Part shown: one piece after another, positions 1 through 9,713 of the stretch
Numbering within the stretch: position 1 is the stretch's first letter
How the letters are laid out: each line of letters opens with the position of its first letter
Assembly (NCBI RefSeq): GCF_003096675.1
Contig: NZ_QEKW01000002.1
Location: forward strand, 186,001 to 250,000
Reading direction: 5' to 3'
DNA: 64,000 nucleotides
DNA from: Actinomycetospora cinnamomea
GTDB taxonomy: Bacteria > Actinomycetota > Actinomycetes > Mycobacteriales > Pseudonocardiaceae
Program-made: the position numbers and the translations under genes
Notes under the pieces: generated by a model
The model's database searches: none
Told to the model about the DNA's origin: nothing
What the model saw: only the letters and a program-made list of their open reading frames with translations

Positions 1-554
1 GCCCGGTGGAGCTGCGCTACTACCTCGTCGCGCCGCACTACCGCTCGACGCTGGAGTACTCCGAGCACGCGCTGGCCGAGGCGGCCGCCGCGTACCGGCG
101 CATCGAGGCGTTCGTGCACCGCGTGCACGACCGCGTCGGCGCCGTGGACCTGGGGCGCGTCAGCGACGCGTTCGGCGCGGCGATGGACGACGACGTCGCG
201 ACGCCCGCGGCGCTGGCCGAGGTGCACGAGACCGTGCGCGCCGGCAACGCCGCTCTCGACGCCGGCGACCGCGCGCAGGCCCTCGCGTCCGCGGGCGCGG
301 TGCGGGCGATGACCGGGGTCCTCGGCCTGGACCCGTACACCTGGGGCGAGGGCGCGGGCGGCGGGGGCGCCGCGGACGCCGCGCGCCAGGCGCTGGCCGC
401 GCTCGTCGGCTCGCTGCTCGAGCAGCGCCAGCGGGCGCGCGCCGAGCGCGACTTCGCCCGCGCGGACGCCCTGCGCGACGAGCTGACCGCCGCGGGCATC
501 GCCGTCGAGGACACCGCCGACGGCCCCACCTGGACGCTCAAGGACGGTGCCTGA
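1..554 (+). CDS. cysS: Cysteinyl-tRNA synthetase, C-terminal part (5' truncated by window)
   Basis: Charges tRNA-Cys in the cytoplasm. Only the last ~184 codons are present; the frame is open through base 3 upstream, so the first GTG at 6 is internal. The piece starts at [14 protein letters not shown], which is the end of the catalytic core, followed by the helical DALR-type anticodon-binding region and the typical [18 protein letters not shown] helix near the C-terminus. The next gene begins 3 nt after the stop, so cysS and rlmB are probably one transcript, an arrangement common in actinobacteria. The HIGH and KMSKS motifs would lie upstream and cannot be checked. Confidence 0.93.
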   Translation, partial: PVELRYYLVAPHYRSTLEYSEHALAEAAAAYRRIEAFVHRVHDRVGAVDLGRVSDAFGAAMDDDVATPAALAEVHETVRAGNAALDAGDRAQALASAGAVRAMTGVLGLDPYTWGEGAGGGGAADAARQALAALVGSLLEQRQRARAERDFARADALRDELTAAGIAVEDTADGPTWTLKDGA

Positions 555-557
555 TCC

Positions 558-1577
558 ATGGCCGGCAACTCCCGGCGCCCCGGCGCGCGCCGCAAGCCCG
601 GGACGAAGAAGGGCCCGACCAAGGGCTCCGGCGGCAAGAACAAGCGCAGCCTCGAGGGCAGGGGCCCGACCCCGCCCGCCGAGAAGCGTCCCAACCACAA
701 GGCCTTCCGCAGCGACGGCGCGTCCTCGTCCTCCGCGCCCCGGCGCCCCGCGGGCGAGGACCGGGCGGCGCCGCGACGCACCGCGCCACGGCGTGAGGAC
801 CCCGACGGCCCGCAGACCGTGCTCGGGCGCAACCCCGTCGTCGAGAGCCTGCGCGCGCACAGCCCCGCCACCGCGCTCTACGTCGCGCAGAACATCGACG
901 TCGACGACCGGGTCCGCGAGTCGATCCGCAGCGCCTCGGAGCGCGGCATCTCGGTGCTCGAGGTGCCGCGCGGCGACATCGACAAGATGGCCGATGGTGC
1001 CGTGCACCAGGGGCTCGCGCTGTCGGTGCCCGCGTTCGAGTACCTGCACCCCGACGACCTGCTCGAGGAGGCCCGGCAGCGCGCCCACCTCGCGCGCGTC
1101 GAGCCGCTGCTCGTGGCCCTGGACGGGGTGACCGACCCCCGCAACCTCGGCGCCGTGCTCCGCTCGGCCGCGGCGTTCGGCGCGCACGGGGTGCTGCTGC
1201 CCCTGCGCCGCTCGGTCGGCGTGACGCCGGTGGCCTGGCGGACCTCGGCCGGTGCCGCTGCGCGCATCCCGATCGGCCGCGCGACCAACCTCAGCCGCAC
1301 CCTGTCGGCGTGGCTGGACGAGGGCCTGGTCGCGGTGGGGCTCGACGGCGAGGCGGGCACGGACATCGACCACCTCGACGACGTCGCCGGCCCCGACGCC
1401 GCCCGCGGGCCGCTGGTGGTGGTCGTGGGCTCGGAGGGCAAGGGCCTGTCGCGGCTGGTGCGCGAGACCTGCACGGCCTCGGTGTCGATCCCCATGGCCG
1501 ACGACGTGGAGTCGCTCAACGCCTCCGTCGCCGCCGGCGTGGCCCTCGCCGAGGTGGCGCGGCGCCGGCGCGCGTAG
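558..1577 (+). CDS. rlmB: 23S rRNA (guanosine-2'-O-)-methyltransferase RlmB, SpoU family
   Basis: Predicted SAM-dependent 2'-O-methylation of a guanosine in the 23S rRNA peptidyl-transferase loop. 339 aa. The first ~90 residues are a basic, low-complexity extension rich in R, K, P and G (probably RNA binding or disordered). An L30e-like substrate-binding domain starts at [14 protein letters not shown]. The knotted SPOUT domain carries all three SpoU motifs: [26 protein letters not shown] and [19 protein letters not shown]. The ATG at 558 is 3 nt after the cysS stop, suggesting translational coupling. The M. tuberculosis cysS1-neighbouring methyltransferase has the same arrangement. Confidence 0.93.
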   Translation: MAGNSRRPGARRKPGTKKGPTKGSGGKNKRSLEGRGPTPPAEKRPNHKAFRSDGASSSSAPRRPAGEDRAAPRRTAPRREDPDGPQTVLGRNPVVESLRAHSPATALYVAQNIDVDDRVRESIRSASERGISVLEVPRGDIDKMADGAVHQGLALSVPAFEYLHPDDLLEEARQRAHLARVEPLLVALDGVTDPRNLGAVLRSAAAFGAHGVLLPLRRSVGVTPVAWRTSAGAAARIPIGRATNLSRTLSAWLDEGLVAVGLDGEAGTDIDHLDDVAGPDAARGPLVVVVGSEGKGLSRLVRETCTASVSIPMADDVESLNASVAAGVALAEVARRRRA

Positions 1578-1724
1578 CCGGTACCGCGCGCGGCGAACTC
1601 CTCCCGACCCCCTCCCGGGACACCGGCCCCGCTCGACGCGGGTGGCTTGGCCCGCCGCATCTTTGGGCATGAAGTCCGTTTGATCCTGTTTCTCGGCGGG
1701 GGGTCCGGTGGAAGGAGCTGCACT

Positions 1725-3071
1725 GTGCTGAGGGCCCTGTCCCGTCCCCTGGTCGCCGGCGTGGAGCGGTTCATGCCGGGGGCCTTCGTGTTCGCCGTCG
1801 TCCTGAGCGTCATCGTGGCCGTGCTGGCCCTGATCTTCGGCGACGTCGGCCCCGTCGAGCTGACCCTGGCCTGGGGCGACGGCCTGGCCGGTCTGCTGGA
1901 CTTCATGACGCAGGTGGCCCTGGTGCTGCTGCTCGGCTACACCCTCGCCACCACCCGGCAGGTCAAGGCCGCCCTGGTCCGCGTCGCCGAGGTCCCCCGA
2001 AGCCCCCGGGCGGCCTACGTCTTCGTCGCCCTCATCGCGTCCCTGGCCTCGCTCATCAGCTTCGGGCTCGGCCTGGTGGTGGGCGGCGTCATCGCGCTCG
2101 AGGTCGGGCGGGCCGCCCGCCGTCGCGGCACCCCGCTGCACTACCCGCTGCTGGTCGCCAGCGCCTACTCGGGCTTCGTCGTCTGGCACATGGGCTACAG
2201 CGCCACCGGGCCGCTGGCCGCCGCCACGCCCGGCAGCTTCGTCGAGGAGGCGATCGGGCGGACCATCCCGATCACCGAGACGGTCTTCTCGCTCTGGAAC
2301 CTGATCGCGATCGCGGTGACGGTCGCGGCGATCCTCGGCACCGTCGCGCTGCTGACCCCCAAGGGTGACGACCGGATCGTCGAGCTGCCCGACAGGATGG
2401 TCGAGGAGGAGGACGAGGACGCCGCGCCCGCCCCGCCGTCGACGCCGGCCGAGCGGCTGGAGGCCTCGCGGCTGATCACCCTGGTGCCCGCCGTCGCCCT
2501 GCTCGGCTACCTCGTCGTGTACTTCGTGCAGGAGGGCTTCGACCTCACCCTCGACATCGTGAACTGGAGCTTCCTCGCCGCGATCCTGCTGCTGGTGCGC
2601 GGCCCGCGGGAGCTCAGTGACCTCGTCGGCGGTGCGGTGCGCACCGTGGGCGAGGTGCTGCTCCAGTACCCGCTGTACGCCGGGATCATCGGCATGATGA
2701 CCGCCTCCGGGCTGGCCGCCCAGCTCAGCGGGTTCTTCACGACCGTGGCCGGCCCGGGCACGCTCGGGGTGCTGGCCTTCCTGTCCGCCGGCCTGCTGAA
2801 CATGTTCGTCCCCAGCGGAGGCGGTCAGTTCGCCGTGCAGGCACCGATCTTCCTGGACGCGGCCAACTCGATCGGCGTGGATCCCGCGGTGATCACGATG
2901 GCGATCGCCTACGGCGACCAGTGGACCAACCTGGTCCAGCCGTTCTGGGCGGTGCCGCTGCTGGCCGTGGCCGGGCTGGGCGTCCGCGACATCTTCGGCT
3001 TCACCGCCATCACCTTCCTCGTCAGCGGGCTCGTCTTCGGCGGGACGCTGCTCGTGCTGGGCGCGGGATGA
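1725..3071 (+). CDS. Short-chain fatty acid permease, AtoE family
   Basis: Polytopic inner-membrane carrier, 448 aa with about 10-12 hydrophobic segments, belonging to the AtoE/short-chain fatty acid transporter family. Conserved stretches include FMPGAFVFAVVLSVIVA near the N-terminus, LSAGLLNMFVPSGGGQFAVQ and GDQWTNLVQPFWAVPLLAV near the C-terminus. I chose GTG 1725 because GAAGGAG at 1711-1717 is a good ribosome-binding site 7 nt upstream and the product then begins like the family; the frame is open to 1647. It ends 40 nt from the convergent cyclase gene. The acidic loop around EEEDEDAAPAPP is a cytoplasmic insertion. Likely substrates are acetoacetate, butyrate or similar; the exact one cannot be read from sequence. 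Confidence 0.85.
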   Translation: MLRALSRPLVAGVERFMPGAFVFAVVLSVIVAVLALIFGDVGPVELTLAWGDGLAGLLDFMTQVALVLLLGYTLATTRQVKAALVRVAEVPRSPRAAYVFVALIASLASLISFGLGLVVGGVIALEVGRAARRRGTPLHYPLLVASAYSGFVVWHMGYSATGPLAAATPGSFVEEAIGRTIPITETVFSLWNLIAIAVTVAAILGTVALLTPKGDDRIVELPDRMVEEEDEDAAPAPPSTPAERLEASRLITLVPAVALLGYLVVYFVQEGFDLTLDIVNWSFLAAILLLVRGPRELSDLVGGAVRTVGEVLLQYPLYAGIIGMMTASGLAAQLSGFFTTVAGPGTLGVLAFLSAGLLNMFVPSGGGQFAVQAPIFLDAANSIGVDPAVITMAIAYGDQWTNLVQPFWAVPLLAVAGLGVRDIFGFTAITFLVSGLVFGGTLLVLGAG

Positions 3072-3111
3072 CCCCGCGCGGGCGGAGACCCCCGCCGGCG
3101 CGCCCGGTTGA

Positions 3112-4716
3112 CTAACCGAGCGACGGTGCGCGCCGTCCGGCGTCCGCGGTCTCCTCCGGCTCCCCGCGCCCGGCGGACAGGGCGTGCTCGCGCGGCACGG
3201 CGATCTCGGTGTCGCCGTCCCGGCCCCGCAGGGTGCGGGCGTCGACGACGCGCCACTGCTCCGCCTCGTCGCCCGCGCGCTCCAGCGCCGCACCCGACGC
3301 GACCACACAGCCGTCGATCTCCTTGGCCACCTCGGTGAGCCGGGCCGCCTCGTTCACCGGGTCGCCGATCACCGTGTACTCGTAGCGCCGGGTGTCGCCG
3401 ATGTTCCCGGCCACGGCCTCGCCCGCCGAGACGCCGATGCCCGCGCCGATCCCGTCGAGCTCGGCGGCGATCCGCCGGCCGAGCTCGCGGCCGGCGCGCA
3501 GGGCGCGGCCGGCGGCGTCGTCGAGCTCCGTCGGCGCCCCGAACACCGCGAGCGCGGCGTCGCCCTCGAACTTGTTGATCCACCCGTCGTGCTGCTCGAC
3601 CACGTCGATCACCACGGCGAAGAACGCGTTCAGCATCCCGACGACCTCGGTCGGCGGGCGGCTCGCGGCCAGCTCCGTGGAGCCGACGAGGTCGACGAAC
3701 AGCACCGCCACCTCGCGGACCTCGCCACCGAGCTCGACCTCGTTCTCCAGCGCGGTGCGCGCGACGTCCTCGCCGACGTGGCGGCCGAACAGGTCGCGGA
3801 CCCGCTCGCGCTCGCGCAGCCCGCCGACCATCGTGTTGAAGCCCGCCTGCAGCAGGCCGAGCTCGGTGGTGTCGAACACCGGGACCGCGGCGTCGTAGTC
3901 GCCGTCCTCGACCCGCCGCTGCGCGCGGCGCACCGCGAGCACGGGCGCCGCGGTCGACGCGGCGGTCAGCACGGTGACGAGGAACCCGACGACGAGCGCG
4001 ACGCCGCCGAGCACGACCACCACGAGCGCGAGCCGTTCGGTCGTGTAGCCGCCGAACACCATCGCCGCGGCCGCGGCGAGCACGACCCCGGCCAGCGGCA
4101 CCGCGGTACCCAGCGCCCACGACCCGACGGCGCGCAGCGCGACGCCGGGCAGGACGCGGTCCTCGGGCGGCCTGTCGTTCAGCACCCGCGCGACCTCGCG
4201 GCGCAGCACCCGCTCCACGAGCCGGTAGGTGACCGCGACCGTCGCCAGCCCGCCGAGCGCCACCGTCACCCCGACCGAGGCACCCAGCCGCGGGCTCGCG
4301 AAGACGTTGAGCAGCACGAACAGCACCAGCGCCGCGAGCCAGAGCACCGTCTGCACGGTCGCGAGGCGCAGCGGGCCGCGCAGCACCACGCGCCGCACCC
4401 GCTTGCGGTGCCGGCGCACGGTCGTGGCGTCCGCGCCCGGCCCGGGAGCGGGCGGCACCCGCATCCGGACGTGCCCCCACAGCACGCCGACGAGCACCGC
4501 GCCGAGCAGGTAGGCCCCGAACGCGATCAGGTTGCGCACCAGCGCGCCGGGGTCGTCCTCGGTGAGCTCGCCGAGCGGCAGCACCCACGCGGCCACGACG
4601 AGCACCACGCCGGCGCCGACGATGTTGGGCAGCACGACGACCAGGCCGAGCGCGAGCCGCGTGACCAGTCGCAGGCCGCGGTCCTCGGGCGCCGCACCTC
4701 TGGACGCAGCGTTCAC
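3112..4716 (-). CDS. Membrane adenylate cyclase (6 TM, HAMP, class III cyclase)
   Basis: Predicted to make cAMP. 534 aa: about six membrane helices in the first ~255 residues, a HAMP linker (LAVRRAQRRVEDGDYDAAVP), then a class III catalytic domain. Visible key residues are the first metal Asp in VLFVDLVGST, the adenine-selecting Lys in NKFEGDAALAVFG (which also holds the second metal Asp), and the Asp, Asn and Arg of YTVIGDPVNEAARL. All are intact, so the enzyme should be active as a homodimer. It resembles the six-TM/HAMP mycobacterial cyclases of the Rv1318c-Rv1320c/Rv3645 type. Start GTG 4716 is supported by a -10 TACAGT ending 6 nt upstream (leaderless). It diverges from the LacI regulator. 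Confidence 0.9.
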   Translation of the reverse strand: MNAASRGAAPEDRGLRLVTRLALGLVVVLPNIVGAGVVLVVAAWVLPLGELTEDDPGALVRNLIAFGAYLLGAVLVGVLWGHVRMRVPPAPGPGADATTVRRHRKRVRRVVLRGPLRLATVQTVLWLAALVLFVLLNVFASPRLGASVGVTVALGGLATVAVTYRLVERVLRREVARVLNDRPPEDRVLPGVALRAVGSWALGTAVPLAGVVLAAAAAMVFGGYTTERLALVVVVLGGVALVVGFLVTVLTAASTAAPVLAVRRAQRRVEDGDYDAAVPVFDTTELGLLQAGFNTMVGGLRERERVRDLFGRHVGEDVARTALENEVELGGEVREVAVLFVDLVGSTELAASRPPTEVVGMLNAFFAVVIDVVEQHDGWINKFEGDAALAVFGAPTELDDAAGRALRAGRELGRRIAAELDGIGAGIGVSAGEAVAGNIGDTRRYEYTVIGDPVNEAARLTEVAKEIDGCVVASGAALERAGDEAEQWRVVDARTLRGRDGDTEIAVPREHALSAGRGEPEETADAGRRAPSLG

Positions 4717-4722
4717 GCACGG

Positions 4723-4728
4723 ACTGTA
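4723..4728 (-). promoter_or_regulatory. -10 element of leaderless cyclase gene
   Basis: TACAGT read on the minus strand, 6 nt before GTG 4716. The spacing would put transcription start at or next to the start codon. No convincing -35 was found. Confidence 0.5.
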
Positions 4729-4879
4729 GCGGGGCGCTCGCCGTCCGCCGCGGACGCCTGCGCCGACGAGAACCGTGATGGCTGTCAAGGCGAGGTCGAT
4801 ATTCGCCCGAACAGGTCACACCACGGCGCACACGGCGCCCCGTCGGTCGCGTGGAGTGGCCCTAGATCGAGACAGTCGA

Positions 4880-4885
4880 TACGTT
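4880..4885 (+). promoter_or_regulatory. -10 element of leaderless LacI-family gene
   Basis: TACGTT on the plus strand, 6 nt before GTG 4892. The start codon lacks a ribosome-binding site, which fits a leaderless message. Confidence 0.5.
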
Positions 4886-4891
4886 CGGGCA

Positions 4892-5983
4892 GTGGGTGAG
4901 GCACTCGAGGGTCGTCGCGCGCGGCGTACCGCCACGCTGGCCTCGCTGGCGGCGGAGCTGGGCGTGTCGCGGACGACGGTGTCCAACGCCTACAACCGCC
5001 CTGACCAGCTCTCGCCGGCGCTGCGCCGCCGCGTGCTCGACACGGCGCGCCGACTCGGCTACCCCGGGCCCGACCCGGTCGCCCGGTCGCTGCGCACGCG
5101 CAAGGCGGGTGCGGTGGGCCTGCTGCTCACCGAGGCGCTCTCGTACGCCTTCCGCGACCCCGTGGCCGTGCAGTTCCTCGAGGGGCTAGCGCTGGCGTGC
5201 GAGGACAACGGCTCGGGCCTGCTCCTGGTCCCGGTGAGCCCGGAGGCCGACGACCCGGGGGCCGTGGCCCGGGCGGGCGTCGACGGCTTCGTCGTCTACT
5301 CCATGCCCGACGACGACGACAACTTCCACGCGGTGCTCGAGCGTCCCGTGCCCGTCGTGGTGTGCGACCAGCCGACGGCGGTGCCCGACGTCGACCGTGT
5401 GGGCATCGACGACCACGCCGCGATGGTGGACATGGCGCGCCACCTGGTCGGGCTCGGCCACCGCCACGTGGGCGTGCTGTGCATGCGCCTGTCCACCGAC
5501 CGCAACGACGGTTTCGCGAGCATCGAGCGCCAGGAACGGGCCCGCTACGAGGTGCAGCGCCGGCGCCTCACCGGGCTGCGCGAGGGCTTCGCCGAGGCCG
5601 GGGTGGACTGGTCGGCGGTGCCGGTGGTCGAGCGCTACGACCACAGCGAGTCGGCCGGTGCGTCCGCCGCCGAGCAGCTGCTGGCCCGGCACCCCGACGT
5701 CACCGCCCTGGTGTGCACCTCGGACATCCTCGCCCTCGGCGCGCTGCGTCACGCCCGGCAGGCCGGGCTGGTGGTGCCCGACGACCTGACCGTCACCGGG
5801 TTCGACGGCGTCCCCGCGGCCGAGCGCGCGGAGCTGACGACGGTCCGCCAGCCGACCCTGGACAAGGGCCGCGCGGCGGGCGAGCTGCTGCTCGACCGGG
5901 GCGACCGCCAGCGCTCCCGCACGCTGCTGCTGCCCACCGAGCTCCTCGCCCGCGCCACCTCGGGGGTGGCTCGCGCCACGTGA
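4892..5983 (+). CDS. LacI-family transcriptional regulator
   Basis: 363 aa DNA-binding regulator. The helix-turn-helix is TLASLAAELGVSRTTVSNAYN with the hinge region RRVLDTARRLGY. The rest is a periplasmic-binding-protein-like ligand domain (VGLLLTEALSYAF, VDGFVVYSMPDDD, DDLTVTGFDGVPAAE). GTG 4892 is preferred because the HTH then sits about 15 residues from the N-terminus and a -10 hexamer lies 6 nt upstream; the frame itself is open from 4775. The ligand is unknown. Neighbours are an adenylate cyclase (divergent) and otsA (convergent), so a sugar effector is possible, but nothing here proves it. Confidence 0.88.
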   Translation: MGEALEGRRARRTATLASLAAELGVSRTTVSNAYNRPDQLSPALRRRVLDTARRLGYPGPDPVARSLRTRKAGAVGLLLTEALSYAFRDPVAVQFLEGLALACEDNGSGLLLVPVSPEADDPGAVARAGVDGFVVYSMPDDDDNFHAVLERPVPVVVCDQPTAVPDVDRVGIDDHAAMVDMARHLVGLGHRHVGVLCMRLSTDRNDGFASIERQERARYEVQRRRLTGLREGFAEAGVDWSAVPVVERYDHSESAGASAAEQLLARHPDVTALVCTSDILALGALRHARQAGLVVPDDLTVTGFDGVPAAERAELTTVRQPTLDKGRAAGELLLDRGDRQRSRTLLLPTELLARATSGVARAT

Positions 5984-6017
5984 GCAGTTCGGAGTGCTCC
6001 GGCACTCCGGACTACTC
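5982..6017. terminator. Bidirectional hairpin between lacI-type gene and otsA
   Basis: Arms 5982-5996 and 6003-6017 pair over 15 bp with one mismatch and one G-T wobble around the loop CTCCGG. The structure includes the end of the regulator stop codon and the whole otsA stop codon, so it can terminate transcription from both sides. It has no U-tract, as is usual at this GC content. Confidence 0.6.
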
Positions 6018-7469
6018 AGGTGCGCGCAGCGCACCCAGCGCCGCCAGGAACCCGGAGGCCCAGCGCTCGACGTCTCGGTGGAGCACCTGCTCACGCATCG
6101 CGCCCATCCGCCGGCGGGCCTCCTCCGTCCCCAGCCCGGCGGCCTCGACGATGGCGTCCTCCACGGCGTCGAGGTCGTGCGGGTTGACGAGGAACGCGCC
6201 CTCGGCGAGCTCGTCGGCGGCGCCGGTGAACTCGCTGAGCACGAGCGCACCGTCGCCGTCGGCCCGGGAGGCCACGTACTCCTTGGCCACGAGGTTCATG
6301 CCGTCGCGGTAGGGCGTGACGAGCATGACGTCGGCGGCCCGGTAGAAGGCGACCAGCTCGTCGCGGGGCACGGGCTGGTGCACGTAGTGGATCACCGGGT
6401 TGCCGACCGACGCGTACTCGCCGTTGACCCGCCCGACGGTCAGCTCGATCTCGTCGCGCATCTCCGCGTAGTGCTCGACGCGCTCCCGGCTGGGTGTCGC
6501 GACCTGGATGAGCACGGTCTCCGCGGGGTCGAGGCGGCCGTCGCCGAGGATCTCCGCGAACGCCTGCAGGCGCACGTCGATGCCCTTGGTGTAGTCGAGG
6601 CGGTCGACCCCCAGCAGCACCGTGCGCGGGTCGCCCAGCCGGTGGCGCAGCTCGGTCGCCCGCTCGGCGGTGGCGTCCTCGCGGGCCATGGCGTCGAGCT
6701 CGCCGGAGTCCACCGAGATCGGGTGGGCGCCGACGGTGACCGTGCGCCCGTCCGGCGCCGTGACGTGCCCCGAGGACCCGTTCGTGGTGATCGTGGCGTC
6801 GTCCGCGGTCGCGTCGGTGAGGCGGGCGGCCACGCTGCGGAAGTTCTCGGCGCTGCCGACCGTCTGGAAGCCGACGACGTCGGCCCCGAGCAGGCCCTCG
6901 ACGACGAGGCGCCGCCACGGCAGCTGGGCGAAGAGCTCCACGGGCGGGAACGGGATGTGCAGGAAGAAGCCGATCCGCAGGTCCGGGCGCCGCTCGCGCA
7001 GCATCTGCGGCACGAGCTGGAGCTGGTAGTCCTGCACCCACACCGTCGCGTCCTGCGCCGCGACCTCGGCCGTGGCGTCGGCGAAGCGCTCGTTCACCCG
7101 CCGATAGACCTCCCACCACGAGCGCTCGAAGTGCGGCCGGGCCACGACGTCGTGGTAGAGCGGCCAGAGGGTCGCGTTGGCGAAGCCCTCGTAGTAGGCC
7201 GCGAGCTCGTCGGCGGTGATCGGCACGGGACGGATGCCCATGCCCTCGTCGTCGAACGGCTCGGGCTCCGCGTCGGCGACGCCGGGCCAGCCGACCCACG
7301 TGCCGCCGCGGGCGCGCAGCGTCGGTTCGAGGGCGGTCACCAGCCCTCCGGGGCTGCGACGCCACTCCGGCTGCCCCCCGTCCGTGTCCGACGGGACGAG
7401 GTCGACGGGCAGCCGGTTGGCCACCACGACCAGCTCAGAAGACCCGCGGGCGTCCTCGGCGTGCGTCAC
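6012..7469 (-). CDS. otsA: Trehalose-6-phosphate synthase OtsA
   Basis: GT20 retaining glycosyltransferase that makes trehalose-6-phosphate from a nucleotide-glucose and glucose-6-phosphate. 485 aa, the normal family length. Recognisable parts are the N-terminal [10 protein letters not shown], the glycine loop [45 protein letters not shown], the [11 protein letters not shown] active-site loop and [13 protein letters not shown], the donor-binding region. Start GTG 7469 lies inside the upstream exporter gene (35-nt overlap), so translation of the two is probably coupled. No otsB is visible in the window. Trehalose serves as an osmolyte and as a precursor of cell-envelope glycolipids in this group. 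Confidence 0.96.
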   Translation of the reverse strand: MTHAEDARGSSELVVVANRLPVDLVPSDTDGGQPEWRRSPGGLVTALEPTLRARGGTWVGWPGVADAEPEPFDDEGMGIRPVPITADELAAYYEGFANATLWPLYHDVVARPHFERSWWEVYRRVNERFADATAEVAAQDATVWVQDYQLQLVPQMLRERRPDLRIGFFLHIPFPPVELFAQLPWRRLVVEGLLGADVVGFQTVGSAENFRSVAARLTDATADDATITTNGSSGHVTAPDGRTVTVGAHPISVDSGELDAMAREDATAERATELRHRLGDPRTVLLGVDRLDYTKGIDVRLQAFAEILGDGRLDPAETVLIQVATPSRERVEHYAEMRDEIELTVGRVNGEYASVGNPVIHYVHQPVPRDELVAFYRAADVMLVTPYRDGMNLVAKEYVASRADGDGALVLSEFTGAADELAEGAFLVNPHDLDAVEDAIVEAAGLGTEEARRRMGAMREQVLHRDVERWASGFLAALGALRAPE

Positions 7470-8964
7470 GTGCTCTGTCCTCCGCGCTGAGTCCGGGGAT
7501 GCAGCGGCGGGCGAGCCGCTGCAGGGGCCAGCCGATCTGCTCGCCGAAGGACACCCCGGCCGCGAGCGCGAGACCGAAGGCCAGGGCGAGAAGGATCGTC
7601 ACCGCACTCTGCCCGACGCTGTTGTACGCGAGCTGGGAGAACCCGCGGTACATCGTCAGGCCGGGGAGCAGCGGCGTGATCCCGGCGATCACCAGCACCA
7701 GCGGGGGTGTACCCAGCGAGCGGGGCAGGATCATCGCGACCAGCCCGAGCGCCCCGGCCGCGAGGGCGGCGGCGACGACGTCGCCCGCGCCGAGCACCGT
7801 GAACAGCGCGTACGTACCCCAGGCCGTGGCCCCGGCGATCGCCGCGAGCGGCAGCGAGCGCCACGGCGCGTACGCCGACAGCGCGAACAGCAGCCCGGCG
7901 GCCGCCGCCGCGACGAGCGAGAGCGGGTGCAGCGTCGGCGTCGGGCTGGGCGGGACGACGGCCGCGAAGGCCATCGCGTCGGTGCCCAGCACCCCGTTGA
8001 CGAGCTTGATGCTCACGACGACCCCGACCAGCAGACCGACCGAGGCCAGCACGACCTCGACCGCGCGGCCCGCCGCCGTGAGCGGGAAGCCCGAGATCGC
8101 GTCCTGCACGAGGCCCACGAGCGAGAGGCCCGAGAGCAGCACGACCAGGCCCGCGGCGATGACGAAGGCGGGCGAGTCCTCGAGCACCCCGGACCAGGCC
8201 AGCGAGGTGGCGCTGAGCGTGACGACCGCGGCGCCCACCATCTGCTGGAAGAACATCGGCACCCCGCGCCGGCCGAGCCATCGCGCGGTGCCCCACACGA
8301 CGCCGGTCGCCGCCGTCGCCAGGACGGCGACCAGCAGGCCGCCGCCGATGAGAAACGCGACGGCGCCCGCGAACAGCGAGCGGGCGAGCCCGGCCACGAA
8401 CCGCGGGTAGGGGTGCGGGGCGCGCACCGCGTTGCCGAGGCGCGTGCTCGCCTCCTCGACCGGCATCGGCTCCTCGCGGTCGACGATCGCGGTGATGATG
8501 TCGTCGACCTCGGTCAGCCGCGTGTAGTCCTGGGTCCGGTAGCGGACGTTGCGCATGGTCGTCACCGGGCCGGCCTCGTTGCCGCGGTGGCAGCACATGG
8601 TGATCGTCGAGAACGCGATGTCGACGTCGCAGGTCGGCAGACCGTAACTGCTCGCGATCGCGAGCATCGTGTCGTGCGCGACCGCCGCCCCGGCACCGGT
8701 GGCGAGCTGGACCTCGCCGACGCGCAGCGCGAGGTCGAGGACGCGCAGCACGAGCGCGTCCTCGGCGACCTGGGGGCCGGGCACCGCGGGCAGCAGGTTG
8801 TCGCGGACGGTCGGCGCGTCGATCGCGCGCCGCAGATCGGGTGTGACGGGGAACTGTCGACGGAGCGAGCCACGTGCTCGCTGGGCCACCCCCACGGGCG
8901 GTTCTTCCTCTCCCTGCGCGTCGGCGTGCTCGTCTCGGGGACGGGGCACACCGCGGAACTTCAT
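7435..8964 (-). CDS. Threonine/serine exporter, ThrE family
   Basis: 509 aa integral membrane protein. The N-terminal ~200 residues form the soluble DUF1212 region with the family feature [15 protein letters not shown]; then about ten hydrophobic helices follow, covering the two ThrE halves ([21 protein letters not shown] and the second half with [17 protein letters not shown]). The family exports threonine and serine (Corynebacterium ThrE). ATG 8964 has only a weak ribosome-binding site. The 3' end overlaps otsA by 35 nt, so the two probably share a transcript that starts in the 8965-9113 gap shared with the divergent tRNA gene. Confidence 0.86.
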   Translation of the reverse strand: MKFRGVPRPRDEHADAQGEEEPPVGVAQRARGSLRRQFPVTPDLRRAIDAPTVRDNLLPAVPGPQVAEDALVLRVLDLALRVGEVQLATGAGAAVAHDTMLAIASSYGLPTCDVDIAFSTITMCCHRGNEAGPVTTMRNVRYRTQDYTRLTEVDDIITAIVDREEPMPVEEASTRLGNAVRAPHPYPRFVAGLARSLFAGAVAFLIGGGLLVAVLATAATGVVWGTARWLGRRGVPMFFQQMVGAAVVTLSATSLAWSGVLEDSPAFVIAAGLVVLLSGLSLVGLVQDAISGFPLTAAGRAVEVVLASVGLLVGVVVSIKLVNGVLGTDAMAFAAVVPPSPTPTLHPLSLVAAAAAGLLFALSAYAPWRSLPLAAIAGATAWGTYALFTVLGAGDVVAAALAAGALGLVAMILPRSLGTPPLVLVIAGITPLLPGLTMYRGFSQLAYNSVGQSAVTILLALAFGLALAAGVSFGEQIGWPLQRLARRCIPGLSAEDRARDARRGRPRVF

Positions 8965-9098
8965 CCAGCACCTGCCCAGACGTGTGGGAGCCGATCACGG
9001 TTGCCGGGCGCGGTCGTGCCGTGGCCCACCCCGGCGGCGGTCGGCCCCGCCCTGAGCCGACCGACCCCGCCGGGCTCCGCGGCAGCGCGCGACCCTCG

Positions 9099-9104
9099 TA
9101 CGAT
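9099..9104 (+). promoter_or_regulatory. -10 element of tRNA-Thr gene
   Basis: TACGAT lies 9 nt before the mature tRNA 5' end at 9114. No clear -35 is seen. Confidence 0.35.
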
Positions 9105-9113
9105 GGCCCCCAC

Positions 9114-9189
9114 GCCGGCGTAGCTCAATCGGCAGAGCACTCGCCTTGTAAGCGAAAGGTTCGGGGTTCGATTCCCCGCGCCGGCTCCA
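9114..9189 (+). tRNA. tRNA-Thr (anticodon TGT)
   Basis: 76-nt cloverleaf with encoded CCA. Acceptor arms are GCCGGCG (9114-9120) and CGCCGGC (9179-9185), the D arm is GCTC/GAGC, and the anticodon loop CTTGTAA has TGT at 9147-9149. The T arm CGGGG/CCCCG surrounds TTCGATT, followed by the discriminator T and CCA 9187-9189. The first anticodon-stem pair is a C-A mismatch (CTCGC against GCGAA), which is unusual but leaves four good pairs. No integrase or att duplication is adjacent. Confidence 0.95.
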
Positions 9190-9332
9190 CGTCCGACCAG
9201 GCACAACGCTGCCCGGGACGGGTTCTGTTCCTGCCGCGTGTCGCAGCGGTCGACCTCGACGCTCGGTCCTCCGAGGGGCGGCTGAGGTCGAGCTGTGGTC
9301 GACCTCTGGCCCGAGTGGCCCCTCGCGGGAGG

Positions 9333-9713
9333 TCAGCCGGCGCCTCCCGCGACGGCGAATCCGAGGCCCGCGGAGCCGAGGCCGGCGAGCACCGAGGCCA
9401 CGACGTTGAGGCTCGCCTGGGTCCAGGCCCGGTTCTCGGCGAGCCGGACGGTCTCGTAGCCGAGGGTCGACCAGGTGGAGAGTGCCCCGCAGAACCCGGT
9501 GCCGACCAGGACGGCGACGGCGGGCGGGACGGTGCCCCCGGCGCCTGAGCCGATGATCACGCCGAGCACGAAGGACGCGACGATGTTCACCGTGAAGGTG
9601 CCCCAGGGGAAACCGGTGCCGTGGGTGGACTGGAGCCATCGGTCGGTCAGGTAGCGGGCCGGGGCCCCGACGGCGGCGCCGAGGATCACCAGGAGGCCGG
9701 TGGTCGTGGTCAT
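9333..9713 (-). CDS. crcB: Fluoride channel subunit FluC/CrcB (second of pair)
   Basis: 126 aa, four hydrophobic helices, the small dual-topology Fluc fold that lets fluoride leave the cytoplasm. Conserved features are GAPARYLTDRW, GTFTVNIVASFVLG (pore Asn) and GFCGALSTWSTLGYE. In the last motif the two Phe of the usual TTFSTF box are replaced by Trp and Leu, so this subunit alone would lack the normal phenylalanine ladder. ATG 9713 overlaps the stop of the preceding homologue by 4 nt (ATGA), implying equal expression and a heterodimer. It is the last gene of the operon behind the fluoride riboswitch at 11098-11146. Confidence 0.93.
   Translation of the reverse strand: MTTTTGLLVILGAAVGAPARYLTDRWLQSTHGTGFPWGTFTVNIVASFVLGVIIGSGAGGTVPPAVAVLVGTGFCGALSTWSTLGYETVRLAENRAWTQASLNVVASVLAGLGSAGLGFAVAGGAG

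Noticed and set aside
1638..1655. Terminator hairpin after rlmB
   Set aside because: Only a 5-bp GC stem with an 8-nt loop; too weak to call.
3184..4899. 571-codon frame antisense to the adenylate cyclase
   Set aside because: The His/Arg/Asp-rich composition is typical of the reverse frame of a high-GC gene; the cyclase motifs are on the other strand.
9114..9189. tRNA-Thr as an integration site for a mobile element
   Set aside because: No integrase, no duplicated tRNA 3' end and no composition change nearby.
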